A stretch of DNA of 64,000 nucleotides from Tetracentron sinense. Taxonomy: Eukaryota > Streptophyta > Magnoliopsida > Trochodendrales > Trochodendraceae. The DNA is taken from contig CM026565.1 of NCBI GenBank assembly GCA_015143295.1, positions 32,620,052-32,684,051 on the forward strand. The letters run 5' to 3'. Under the pieces are notes generated by a model that saw only the letters and a list, made by a program, of their open reading frames with translations, was not told where the DNA came from and did no database searches. Positions 48,501-62,978 of the stretch are shown piece by piece. Within the stretch, counting starts at the first letter, position 1, and every line of letters starts with the position of its first letter. The position numbers were made by a program, and so were the translations under genes.

Positions 48501-51500
48501 GATGCTGCCAATAAAAATAGAGCTGGGCAGCTGAGGTAGAGATGTGCTTCCGTAATGCTTTCCAACCAACACATACCTATGACACTGAAGGGAAAATTTT
48601 AAAAATGACAATAAGTCGAAACATGCTTTATGGAGCCAAATGCTGGCAATCAAGAAACAACATATTCATGAAATGAGCATAAACGAGATAAGGATATTGT
48701 AATGGATGAGGGTAAGACACAGGAAAGATAAGGACTAAGACTATCTTCGGAGACTACGAACAAGGTTCAAAATCTCGATGAGATCTCACATATATCGACG
48801 AGATATCTCGATCTCGAAGGGTCCCAATATATCTAGATGGGGTATTATAAATTTTACAATTTTTCGGGAAATATCGACCGAAATTTTGAAATGTCGCACG
48901 ATATTTCGAAAATTTTGGTTGATATTTCCGAAACACTGTTTATTTTTTTTTTATACAGTTTCTCTCAAGAAAACCCTTAAAATATGGGTGATGGTGTGAA
49001 CTCCATTGTTATCTAAACAATGGTTAAACCTCAAGAATCCATGAGAAAGAATAAGGAAAAAAAAATTGAGAAGGATTTAGGGAGGAGGGTACATACTTGT
49101 AGCGGAGGACCACCGTTGTCGCCATCGTCAACCATCTGTCGCCGTAGCCCTAGGTCTTCGTCTCCACTGAGTCGGTGAGTCCTCTGCCCTTTCTTCGTCT
49201 CCACTGAGTCGGTGAGTCCTCTGCCCTTTCTTCTTTCATCGAGTGTTATGAGAAAAGAAGTTTGGTTTTATTTACTTTATGTTGGGTTTTTACATAACAA
49301 CTGCTAGGTTTATCCTACTTTGCAAAAACAATGTTATCTATTACAGTTTTGCAAATTAACTCTCTGTTTGTAATTGTTAATAAAATGATTATAAAGCCCT
49401 CTTAATTGTTAATAAAATGACTATTATGCCCTTAGGATATTTTATAGCCTCACAAAGCACCCTTAACTGCTCTTGAACTATGGTTAATAAGTTTTAACCC
49501 TTATAGTTAATTTTTTTCTAAAAATCAAGATTAGATGCTTTAACCTTAAGGGTTATTGAATCTTATCCATAGTTAAAAGGAGTTAAAGGGAACACGTTAA
49601 TTTTTTTCCAAAAAACTAAGGTTTGATGCTTTAACCCTAAGGGTTAGTGAATCTTAACCACAATTAAAGGAAGGGACACGTTAATTATTTTTACTTTTTT
49701 TCTTAAAACAAAGGTTAGATGCTTTAACCCTAAGGGTTAGTGAATCTTAACCAAAGTTAAAGGGAGGGACACGTTAATTTTTTTATTTAATTTTCTAAAA
49801 ACAAATCTTAACTAAATATTACATATCTCCCACAATTGACTAAGATAATAAAATGTAGTTAATAAGTTTTTTTTTTACAATAAAGAGAAATATTAGCATA
49901 CATTGTCGTCAGCGTCAGCGCACATCTTTGGCTCCCTTCTCAATGCGTCTCTTATATACATTGTTGTTGTTTTAATTTTTTTTTATTCTCATGTGTATTA
50001 ACATCTATTTTAACATTTCCTTAAGTTTCATTGGAAAATTCCATGTTTTTCACGATTTTTTTTTTCAATTTTTTTCTCCACGTGTGATATTGTTCTCTCA
50101 ATATCGACATATCTTGTGAAATATCCTCGATATTTCTTTTTTCCACGGCTCGAAATGACATGCAAAATCGATATTCGGAACCTTGACTACCAAGGTTTGT
50201 CCTAGTTGTCTGGGGGTGCTGTAAGCCTGTAAGACATTAAGGGACAGGAGGGTGATAGAAATTTCGTCAGGAAGACACAAAATATTAAAAAACCATAATG
50301 GCGGAAAAAAAAAGGATATCATAGAAAGATTTATTGTAATCAAGGTTTTTCAGACGCTATAAGCAGGATAATTATCATCCCTAGCGGTAGGATTGGAATA
50401 TGTATAGCTGAAAATTTTTGGAGTATATTCTCATAGGAATTTTTTTCTAAAGATGGTTGGCTCCCAGAATCTTGTGGAAACACAGGAATGCAGATCGGAG
50501 GAAGGGCAAGGCAATAGAGGATCATCAAGAGAGGATTAGAGGAGTCAATGAAACAGTGGAAGACTTTTGAAAGTTAAGACTTCTTGTTGGAGGAAAGTAG
50601 TTACGGGATATGGAGAAAGCATTTGTCTGTGAAGCATCTTCTTCTCCTGGATGAGGCATCATCTCCAGTTTCACCCTTTGCAGTTGAGATGGCTTCATTC
50701 CTTGTAGAATCAGAGAAGAAGTTGATTCATAATGGGTCTTTGCCGCTAAGAAAAGGTGGCTTAGCTCTTCTTCACAGACAGTGGTGACCAACGTCAATGG
50801 CAGGTGGACGGTTTTTTTATATTTATTTTATTTATTTTGGGTGGGGTGGGGGGCTTCCTTCCATCAAACCAAACATATTCGAATCAGTTGGAAATTTGAT
50901 GAGGCCTTGGAGAAATACATAACAACACTCTAAAGTCTAAAGTGCAATGATCTGAGTCACCAGACTGCCACTAAACTAAAGTTGAAATCAGGGTGCTTAT
51001 TTATAATCCATCACTCACTCTCCATCAAACCAAGCATATTCGAATTAGTTGAAAATTTGATGAGGCCTTGGAGAAATATATAACAACACTCTAAAGTCTA
51101 AAGTGCAACGATTTGAGTCATAAAGGCATCACCTCAGGCGAGGTCACCTAGGCGACCAGGCGCTCGGCCGCCTCAAGCAGTCATTATTATAAATTTGATA
51201 AATGTAATATTATTATTGTATAAGGATATAAAAGTTATTTTATTTGAATATAGTAGTTTGGTAAGCAAAAATTTTGCTATTTTATATACTTTTCATGTCT
51301 TTTACCATATAATATGTTAGAGTTCGTATATCCAACAAAAAAAGGTTTGTAGATAGAGAAGAGGAATTGTGTCAAGTATGCTTCCCTCGGGTTAACTTAT
51401 CCTTTCTCTCGCTTAATGAGCAGACAATTGGTCTCTCCCTCTATTTGTGGGTGGACCATATGGTCCTCATCTACTTTTGCATGCTTATTACAAGTGTCGA

Positions 51501-54500
51501 CTAGGCAACCAAACATACAAGTGGGCTCAAGCGGTCCAATAATAAAAAAGGCCTTTAATTGCCTCAAATTCCTTCTAGCACCCCCAAAACTCTAATAAAC
51601 TCATATTTAAAGAGCTTGTTCATAATTTAAATAAGTGCAAACCCTATAATTATATATTTTACCAATTATATATATTTTATTACATTCTTTGAGTATAATC
51701 AAGAAAAAGGAAGAAAGAAGAAATGAGAGTAAGATGTACAGTCTCTCCCTCTCTCGTCTCTCTCATGTTCGACGTCGCATTAAATATCAAACTTTTTTTT
51801 TTGTTATTTATTCAGTCCAACACTCTCCCTCCTCTCCTATCTCCTTCCTCTCTCATGTTCGACTGTCAGCCTGTCATTGTAGACTATTGTTTCTTTCTAT
51901 TTTTTATCCTTCATAATCTCTCTCTCCCCTTTCGACAATCATTGTAGACTTCGTTTTTTAATTCCATTTTTTTATCCCCAATGCTTGAAATCCCCATTTA
52001 TTGTTCTTAGAACTATCTGCAAGGATGTTTCTATCGAAGTGTATCTTAACAGTATAGATTTTGTAATTTACATGAATTGTAGGTCCCCTTATTCAAGGAA
52101 ATACATCATACATAGATCTCATATTGGGGGAGGTCTACAGCAAAAAGTTCATCGGGTGACGTCTCAGGCGTCGGTCTCTCGCCTCTAGTTGCCTTGACAA
52201 CTATGTCACCTAGCAACCGCTAGACTAAAGTTGAAATCAGGGGGTTTATTTATAACCCATCACTTACTCTCCATTAGTTTTAAATTTCATTCTCTTGGAT
52301 TTTCTTTTGTTTTCCCCTTTTCAAGTTTTATGTTGACACATCTAGCATGCCTCATTAATCTTAAATAACCAAGATATGATTTTGTTAAGCTTGTGCTAGC
52401 TAATTATTTCTCTTTTCTTAAACTAATAAATTGGAGGATGATAAGGACCAAATGAGTAGGTAATTGTCATAAAAAAAGATGAGCAGGATGCTTAACACAT
52501 TTCCTGCTCTCATACAAAACGTTGATATTGCAGGATATATTGTATATTTGTATTGCGGGGAATATATCGCACATCGAGGGAAAAATATGGAAAATTTCAA
52601 TGAGACTTCAAGAGGTTTTTTTTTTTTTTGTATATCGGTAATCATTAGGTATATTATAAATGAGAAACAAAAGTACACAATATAGCAGATATAGAGTTAA
52701 CAAATATGTAAACTTAGAAAAAAGAAGACAAGAGGACAAAGGCCAGCAAGTAAAACAGCCAAGACCTATCCAAAAAACTAAACCACCACATGAAATCTCA
52801 ATCCAGTAAATCTCCCAGATCCATCCTAACTTGCCGAATGGAACACCATTATAATACGTGAGCATATGCGGGATGAGGTAGAGGGAGAGTCCCCAAAAAC
52901 TCTCTTGTTCCTCTAGCCAAATCGATCACAAAATGGCTCCAGGAAGGACCGAACAAATAATCTCCCGCGCACTATCCGTACTATCTAGTGACCAATAAGA
53001 TAAGATGTTGAGAAATGAAGAAGGGAAGATCCAGACCGCAACTACTCGGGATAAAAAGAACCTCCAAATTCCAAACACAATAGGAAAATGCAAGAGCAAA
53101 TGATCCGCTCTCTCTTCTGCATGAAGGCACAAAAGTCAAGTGGTCACAAGTCAAAATTTTATTCAAATTTTAAAGCAGCATTCCATAGGAAGAAAGATAC
53201 CTTAAAGGGAATGTCAGGATTCCACAAAATCCTATGAGGAAAGGGATTCGCAAATGCTGACCCGAAAGAAAGACTATAACAATGATTTCACTGAGAATCG
53301 ACCATTGTTGCCTCTGACCAAATTCTACGATCCGAACCCTAAGGACTCGGTTGAGAAGACCTAAGGCACTCTCAAAACCGACCTAGATCATCAATTTCCC
53401 AATTATTCAAATCTCGTCTTAACTTTGGCCCCACACCACATCTTTGCCCCTCATCTCCAAATAATCCTTTACTAATGCATCCCCATCAAGCGCTAACACA
53501 AATAAATTTCCGAAATCATCCTTAAGTGTTGTTGAACCACACCACATACTTCCAAAACCTGATCTTTGACCCTTTACCCATCTTAAATCTGCAGTGGAAT
53601 ATAAGGAAATGTGCAACAACCATGATTCCTTTACATAACCCCTCCTCGTACGCATAGTAACAAAGTCGAAGTTCGGGAATAATTCGGCAAAGGTCAAGTA
53701 TGGAAAAATAGGGGAAAACTTTGAGAAAAAAATAGGAAAAATAAATTATTATTTTTTAATTATAAAAATAGAAAGATGATACTAATTAATATATCTAACA
53801 TTTTGGTGAGATAATATACAAAAAAAAAGTAATTATAATCAACAATATAAGTTCATAACATCATTTTAACATTCAGTTTAATTTCATCAAGGCATCAAAA
53901 TTCATTAAGACATCAACTATCAAGACTAAAAACAAGATTGATTGTTTACATTCTCACAGTTTCATCAACAAAAAGTATTAAAAAATACAAACTACATAAT
54001 AAGATCACTTATTCTCACCGTTTCATCAACAAAAAATATTACAAAATATAAACTACATAATAAAATCACTTATTCTTATTCATCAATCGCTCAAAAGCGG
54101 CATCATCATCAAGGTCATCAATATCTGCATCATCTTCATTCCCTAAAGATTCACTAGAAGAGGGTGCTCCATCTTCAAGATCACGATTCTCTTCAACTTC
54201 AAGTACATCTAAGAATGCAAAAATTTTCTCAAGATTATTCGTTTTTTTTCGTATTATTCATTTTAAAAGCATTTTTTTTTCATCTTAAACTATAATACGC
54301 GTTTTTTTCTTCTTCAAAAAATGGGCTTTAAACATCATTTTCTACAGCAAGGTATTAATGCACGTTTTAAATGAGTTTATTTCAAAAAAAAAACGCCATT
54401 TTTTGTTACTATGCTCGTAAGAACTCTTGACCTCCTTCAAAGTGCAACAAGAAACTGCTCCATATTTTACAACTATCACGGATCTCCATAAACTCTCCCT

Positions 54501-57500
54501 CTCCACCCCAAATCTCCATTCCCATTTTCCTACAAGTGTTTTGTTTACTTGAACTAAAGACTTCAAGTTCAGCCCCCCGCGACTCTTAGGACAACATATT
54601 TGATCTGAAGCAACTAAATAATACTTAAAATCTATTTACCTTCTCATTCTAGAGAAACTCCCTCTGCATTTACTCTAGAGATGCAGCTATAGAATGCGGG
54701 ATGATAAGGATAGACATAAAAAAAAAAACTGTTGGGGACTACTCAGGGTGCTTTTGATGAGAGTTAATTTTTCCTCTTTTGATAGATAAGATGCTGTCCA
54801 ACTTGATAAATGATTTGCGAATCTTTTTATCACCTGATCCCACACCGTTTTGGCTTTAAAATCAGTCCCAAGAGGCAGCCAAGGTACACTGATGGTAATG
54901 ACCCCATTTTGCAGCCTAAGCATGCAGCTAATTATTCAACATCAGATACCTCACTTACACATACAATCTTAGATTTAGTCAAATTGACTCTCAGCCTTGA
55001 TATTGCTTCAAAACATCTAAATAGAAACCTACGATGTACCAAATTTCGACACGAGGCTCCACAGAAAATCATGATGTCATCTACAAATTGGAGATGAGAG
55101 ATACTCAAAAGCTCCTACCTATCAAGAAACCTTCGAAAAACAGGTCTACAACTTTGGACAACATTCTATTCAAAGCCTCCAATACTAGAATAAAGAGAAA
55201 CAGAGATAGAGAATCCCGTTGTCTCAACCCTATGAAGCTTATGAAATAGCCCTCTGGGCTACCATTGATTAGAATAGAAAATGACACTACATAAATGCAC
55301 ATCTTCATCCAAATCTCATTCTTCTCATCACATAGTCCAAAAACTCCCAATTGGCATTATCATAGTATTTCTCAATATTCACTTTACATAAAATTTCAGG
55401 CAAAAGGAAGAGGGTAAAAAGGTATTGTCATCTATCTCTTTGGATCTGATACGTCTATGTATTCATTAGCTATCAAGATGCCGCCTAGGATCTGCCTACC
55501 CCCCCACTAACGCTCCTAGTTAGGGAGAGATTAGTGAACCCATCACGACCTTAAGCCTCGACGCCAACATCTTTGTTGTTATTTTGTACACGTTAAAAAC
55601 CAAGCTAATTGGTCGAAAATCCACAAGGTTTATGGCTTTTTTTTTTTGGGGATCAACACAACAAACGTGTTGTTAACCAATCTGTCAAATCGACTCGTTT
55701 CAACAATTCTTTCATAACTGATAGGAAGTCACACTCCACTATGTCCCATCATGATCCAAAGAACTCTAAAGAGAACCCATCAGGCCCAGGAGCCTTATCC
55801 CAGCCACGACTTTGATTGCTCTTAATACCCAATCCACCTCAGATGAAAACTCCGAAGCATCTCTTTGTTCGGGTATCAATCCAACAAAAGGAAGGCCATT
55901 CAACTTGGTTACCAATGCTCTCTTTTCCTATACAAGTCTTTGTAATAGGATACAGCCCCTCTTTCCCACCATCCATTCACCGTTCTGTCGTTCACCCTCA
56001 ACCCGAAAATAAATTTCTTTTTCCTATGGAAGTTGGTTATTCTATGAAAGAATTTGGTGTTTTGATCGCCTTCATTTAACCATCGAGTCCTAGCCTTTTG
56101 TTTCCAACGGATCTCTTCTGATCTCAATACCTTTAAATAATCCAATTTTGTAGCGTCCTTGGCTTGAATTTCTTCCAGTGAAAGAGATATCAATTCCTCC
56201 AAAACGTCAAGCGCTTCAATTTGAAAATTAAATTAAAAAATAGGTGTTAAAAGCGCTTTAGGAAATGTTAAAATTGATGTTAATACACATTTGAAAATCA
56301 AAGAATTAAGAAAACAATGTACATAAAAGATGCAATGGGAAGGGGGGCAAAAGATGTGTACTGACGATAATGTATGATTAACTAAAATTGATATAATTTA
56401 CATAAAATATTTCATTCAACCCCCAATCAATTATAACAATAAAAATACACAATCAGAGTTCTATGCATAATACATGCATGATCCAACCCTACACCCACCT
56501 CAAGAAATACAATTAAAGCTACATGAAGTTAAGCTAAAAAATTGAAAATTGAGTTTCAATTTTCCCTCCCTAAAGTAAGAAATTTGAATTTTGAACTTAG
56601 AAACCTAGTGTAAATGTATCAACTTGATGTGTTTGCACTAGATTTATGCAAAACACCATTCTAAATTGAAGAGAATTCTTATATTTTAAGAAAATTTCGC
56701 CAAAGGTAGTGCAAGTAGTGTGTAATTCGACTCGCAAAAACAAATGTAGGTAAATGTGGGCATCAAAGTCGATAATTTCTGAAGAAAATTGAAAAATCCC
56801 TCAAACTCCTTCAAAATCTCTCAAAGCCCTCATTTTTGATTGATATTTCGCCCTTTTATAGACTAAAGGGCGAAATATCCCTAATTTATAAAAGATCTAT
56901 TGGAAATATCGAATATATCATGCGATATATGAGAAATATCGAAGACATTTAGGGATATTTTGAAGAAGAAAAATATATGTAAGGGATATTCCACACTCCT
57001 GAGATAGGGATACATCGGAACTATTGAGGCAATTTCAAACCATGCTCTCATATGAGAACATCTCAACATCCTAGCCTGCATGATCTAATGATAAATAGAT
57101 CCTGGAGTCATTTCTGTGTTAAGTTTGACTACTGTTTCCGTTTGTTTTCTTTGTAAGCCTGTGTTGAATCACATTGTAAAGTGCGTTCGTCTCAACTCCT
57201 AGAGTATTGACCTTAAGCCTCCCCTGATCACTATTAGCATTATAATATAAGACTCCTACAATAGTAAGACTCAAGTAATAGTTTGCCTACTTATATAAAC
57301 AACAAAAAAATATAGTAGACATATTCTAATGTCCTAAAGTAGTAGGACTCCCAATTAGCAGCTTGCTACAAGAGTGTCTTGTAGCATTTTCATCCCCTAA
57401 AATGAGCCTTGTCCTCGAGGAAAAATTGAAGGTAAGTCATAACCATCTACATCATTTTTTTTTTCAATACCCCTTTGTATTTACTGAGGCAAAAAATTTG

Positions 57501-60500
57501 TTGTGCCTTGCATCTGTGGCCTGGACTAAACTTCTCATCACAATTATATAAATGTTCTTTTTTCTCGCATCTCTTTCATCTTCGTGTCCGTCATTGCTTG
57601 AAGGTTGGATTCGTGCTTTTAGTGGACTTAAAGGGTTGAGCATTCCTCCCTTGTCAACTCCAGATTTAGCATGCTTACATATGGAATGCTTTTTGTCAAA
57701 CAAATGGGCAAGAGAAACCGCCTGTAGCAATTTCAGAGGCACCTGACTCTTCACATCATATGTCATATCCAATGTCTTCCTCAAACCACTCAGAAAACCA
57801 CTGACTAAATTTGTCTGCATAACACCAAAACTTTCATTTGGATGATCACTCAAATACGGATAGATAATCTTGTGACATACCTGTTTGACATAATTTAGTA
57901 AGCTCCCAAAAATAACATTCACACGCCATAGCCCGAAACGAGAGAGAAGTGCCTCTATGAATGATGCCTATGGCACATAGACCACCATAATGTGCATCCA
58001 TTCAGACAATCTAAATGCTTCTCCTTTGAGGTGAAACATGGGAAATCGAGTATAATTGATTTATGCTGGAAAAGTCCAGCATGTTGCAGCAAAGAGATTT
58101 AGACCTGAACCCTAACACCCGAGATTTCTACAGAAGCAGTACCTGACTTGGTTGAGTGTATAGGGTCACTCCTAACATCGCCATTCATTTGATCTATCTT
58201 GAGCGACAATGACTAATCATTGTTTGCTAACGTTTGGCAGCGCTCTTCATTGGCGCCAAAACGTGCATCTGCGTTTCCCCTTTTGTAGTCGCGTTTTTAC
58301 CATTGATTAAGAAGCACAAGGGTATGAGAGCCCCAAACAGGAAAATCAGTACCTTTGATACCAACTGTAACAGCTCTATTGAAATAAACAAGAAAGAAAG
58401 AGAGAGAGAGAGAGAGTCCCTTGGAATGTGTGGCAGTTGATATGTCCACTCGGCACTCGCTAACTAGTATATATACTAACCACACTAACCGGGGTTAAAA
58501 GCCTAACCGTGTGACTTGTACCCAAAAAAAAATCTATCCTCCTACAGCTCTACCAGTCTACCTTCTAAATAACAGAGCGATGCTAGATTGCTAGATTTAT
58601 ATTAATACTCCTAACATAGTAAGACTCCCAAGTCCCAACTAATAGCTTGCATACTAATAACCAAAAGAAAAGATAAAATACTAACATATTCTGAAACTCC
58701 CAACATAGTAAAGATTCTCAATTAATAGCTTGCGTAATGGCATTGGCTGTAAGTATGACTCAAACCTGGATTGCCACGCGAGCAGAGAACTTGACAAGTC
58801 CCTCTTCAGTAAGCTTTTCCGAGGCACTCTTTCCGCGACTGCCCTTGGTGACAAGCTTAGTGGTATGTCGTGCAGACAACCCTTCTTCAAAATGCATCTA
58901 CATCAACAAAAGAAATTAACAAATAGGCTGACTAGAAATGTAAATAAAGAAAGCTTGCAATTGAAATGAGCGCTAATACAAACAATCTATATAGGGCAAG
59001 ATTTTTTTTCTTCTGATCACCACTGTGTGTTTCTTCGCCCAAGAACAACATATGAACATATACCACCTGCCCACAAAAGTAACCTTTTCAAGTGGGAGCA
59101 CTAGCAGAAAGCATGCCCATCTTTTCTTTTCTCTGTTTTGGTCCCCTCAAACCGACAATATCATCAAGGTCATGGCTCATTCGTGACATATACTTACCGC
59201 ACATTTACCTTGTTTAGATGTAGGATACTTTCTCACATTAAAACAGGTTTATAAAAAAACAAGAGCTTACACATAGATAGATCAATCCTTGTGGGAAACT
59301 AAATTGTAGATGTACTAAACCATGTAATAGTTAGGCTATTTTCAGCACTAAATTAAAAGAAAGATGTGGGTGTTCCAGAGTTTTATTATTATCTTATCAA
59401 TGCCTGAGAACTTACCCTGGCATGTTCCAAATGTTTTATAGCTTCATCCTGAGAAGCAGAATTCATAAATAACTGAATACAGCAAAGTCCAGCAGCAACA
59501 TGGTCCTTCTTGATTACCTGAACCATAGGTTAGTTAAAATATGAAAGATGCTTTTTAGAATGAAGGTCATGGAATCAGAAAAAGGGGAGAAAATTGTAAC
59601 GAAACATCCAACAGAGAAAGAGTTAATTTAGTTTTATTCAAGATTGCTAGTCATGAAAATGAAACTTTTATACTTTGTAGAAAAAAGAATGCATCCTCTT
59701 GAGATTGTTGGAAAAGCAGAAAAAAAGGAAGCCACTAGAAGCTCTTGGTTGTGACAGTACTAGTCATGAAAATGATACTAACATACTCGTAAAAAAAGAG
59801 TGCATCCTCTTGAGATTGTTGGAAAAGAAGAAAAAAAGGTCACTAGAAGCTCTTGGTTGTGACTGTATGTAATCCTCACAGTCCATAAGTAACAAATAAA
59901 CAAGCATGGAATAGTAGAATGTATTGAAATGAAATGGTCAAGAAAACATCATTACCAAATGCAAAACCTAGATCTTACTTGATTTTGAAATATAATGCTT
60001 GATGTACGTAACAGATTTAGGCACAAACAGGAGATATAAGTGAGAACAATATAATGTAATAAAGTGTGACAAGGTGAGACCACAAATATTCATAATTCAC
60101 TGGCAAAGGGATTTGATAAAACCAAGCATATTCGTTATTTAGTGCCAAGCCCAAATAGGAGAGATAATTGTTAATACTGCAAATGTGAAGTGCGACAAAG
60201 TGACAATTATACCACAAATATTTAGCATTCATTGGCAATGAGATTTGATAAAACTATGCATATTTATCACTAGGTGCCAAACCAAATAGAGCAACCACTA
60301 AGTCAAAACTTTAACTGTTGGGAGAGGGCAATGAGATGTTTCCTTGACCACTGAATGGTAAATAATAACTGACACTGGACCTGTAAAAGTATTTGACTCA
60401 ATACAAACACAAGATAAAGAGGTGTATTCACTTCTCCCATGTACATTGGAAACTATATTTGAGGGAGGGAGGGAGGGAGGGATATTTGAGGCACGGAGAG

Positions 60501-62928
60501 AGGAAGGAAGAAAGGTATTATTTCCATTAAAATATATTCAAATGCCAACTCTTCTTTTCAGAACACGGAACACTTACCTTTTGTTAGGTGAATAAAGAAT
60601 GAATTTCTTTTTCCCTTTAACAACTATTAAAAAGTTAATTCTTCACAACACTTAAGAAATTCGTTTTTGGCATTATAATATATCCATCGTCAACTCCTCA
60701 TTTAGAACTTGGAACACTTACTTTTTGTTAGGTGAATAAAGAATCGGATTTTTTTTTTTGCTATTTAACAACAATTAAAAATTTAATTGTTCACAAAACC
60801 TAAGACATCTGCTTCTAGAAAGAAAATTTGAAACCCACTTTCTGAATTTTTTAGATTTTTGGTTCGAAAAGAGGCACAAATGTCAGTAGAGCAAAACAAA
60901 AGATAAAAAGGTGTATTCACTTCTTCTATGTACATTGGAAACTATATTTGGGAGAGGGAGGGAGGGAGGTATATTTGATGGAGGGAGGGAGAAAGGTATT
61001 TTTTGACATTATAAATATATTCAGATGCCAACTCTTCTTTTCAGAACCTGGAACACTTGTCTTTTGTTAGGTGAATAGAGAATGTAATTTTTTTTCCCTT
61101 TAAAAATTATTAAAAAGTTAATTCTTCACATCACCTAAGACATTTATTTCTGGCATTATAATATATCCAAATTCAACTCTACATTTAGAACTTGACTTAA
61201 TTTTTGTTAGGTGCATAGAGAACCGGAACTTTTTTTTGCCATTTAACAATAATTAAAAATTTAATTGCTCACAAAACCTAAGACATCTGCTTCTAGAAAG
61301 AAAATTTGAAACCCCTTTCTGAAATTTTTAGATTTCTGGTCTGAAAAGAGGCACTAAGGTCCTTATTTTAAAATATAGATCATTAATCATTATGATATCC
61401 CATTATCAAATGGAATCAACTGTATACTTTTATATTAGAAATTTAGAAGCCCAAGTGCTTAACTTTAGTAATACTTGATTGTCTACGGAAAGCCCACACC
61501 GGAAATCTCTCACCTCTACGAGTACCTGAGCTTCAAAAAATAATTCACCTTTCTATATGGTTATCCATTCTTGAAGCCCCACAAGTACACAAAACTTGCA
61601 AATTGAACCACTGACAAGGCTCAACACAAGCATGTATCAACCTGTTCCCTATTCATGTAGCACTGCAATACTAGAATTGGGTCCCACTTCTTTAAGAATC
61701 TAATATATGCAATAACATATCCAGCAGAAACCCAAATTTGTACACATGAACACACATGTATAGACGAATTCAGAAAGACAACTGGTACGGAAACCAAGAT
61801 TTACACATACATATGGTAAAAAAATCCATCCAAAATACTTGAAAATGAAAGGTATTTTCTGAATAGGAAACATAGACACACACACCACATCCTTGATAAC
61901 CATTTTTTCTGCACATTTTTATTAAAAGCACATGAGTGAAGGATTTTCTTGAACTAGAAAGGAGCTATTGTACCTGAAACTTGTAAAGATAATTAAAATG
62001 TCGATGAGTTTCACAATAGATGCATATACGGGCAAGGGCAGAGGCTGTATAATGATTCACTGCTACATCCTGTGATACAGCAGATGACATTCTTTTTGAT
62101 ATCATGTCCTCCAAAACAGGCATTGCACCATAACCAACACACAAGTCGCATAAATCATCAATGGTCCCATAATCAGTCGCCAAAGGATCAGGTCTTTGAG
62201 GGGATGAAGATTGAGTAACTGTCCCAAGTGAAGATGGTTGAGGAGCTGGAGGAACAACATTGGGAGGAAAGAACAGCATGCAAGCATCGTCATAGTGACC
62301 ATGCCTAAACATAAAACCAAGCATAAGCTGACGTGCATACTGCAAAAGTGAACAGAAATAAACACATGTTAGAGAACGGGCTGTCACAAAAATATTAGAG
62401 AACATAGATTTAATTATCCATTTATGAGCAGCTGAAAGATCACAATAAAAATAAAATAAACATAAATATCTGCCGAAAGATGTTAATGTCAGAAACATGT
62501 AAACTAAATCTCAACAGTAAAAACATATAACGAGTAAATGGAAAACCAAATGAAATAAAGATTGCATTACAAAATTTCAACCGTTGACATATTTCGAATA
62601 AGATTTTATTTTGCAAACCCTTTATATCAATGACTCTTTCACATTAAATCGTATTTTGATTAAAAATACAATATGTATGTACACACACACACTAGCGCAG
62701 GCACAAAGATCCGGTATCAACTAATCATACACACATAGGGCTGCACTCAAACCAAGCTAACTCGTTAGCTTGACTCGGGTCAGCTCATTTGAACCAAGCT
62801 CAGCGACATTTCAGGCTCGAATGAATTAAACCAAGCTTTTATTTTGGAGCTCGAATGCTAAACAAGCCAAGCTTGGCTCGAAGAAGATTGTCTCGTTTAG
62901 GGTTCGGTTCGGCTTGAGCTCGGCTCGA

Positions 62929-62978
<50 letters not shown>

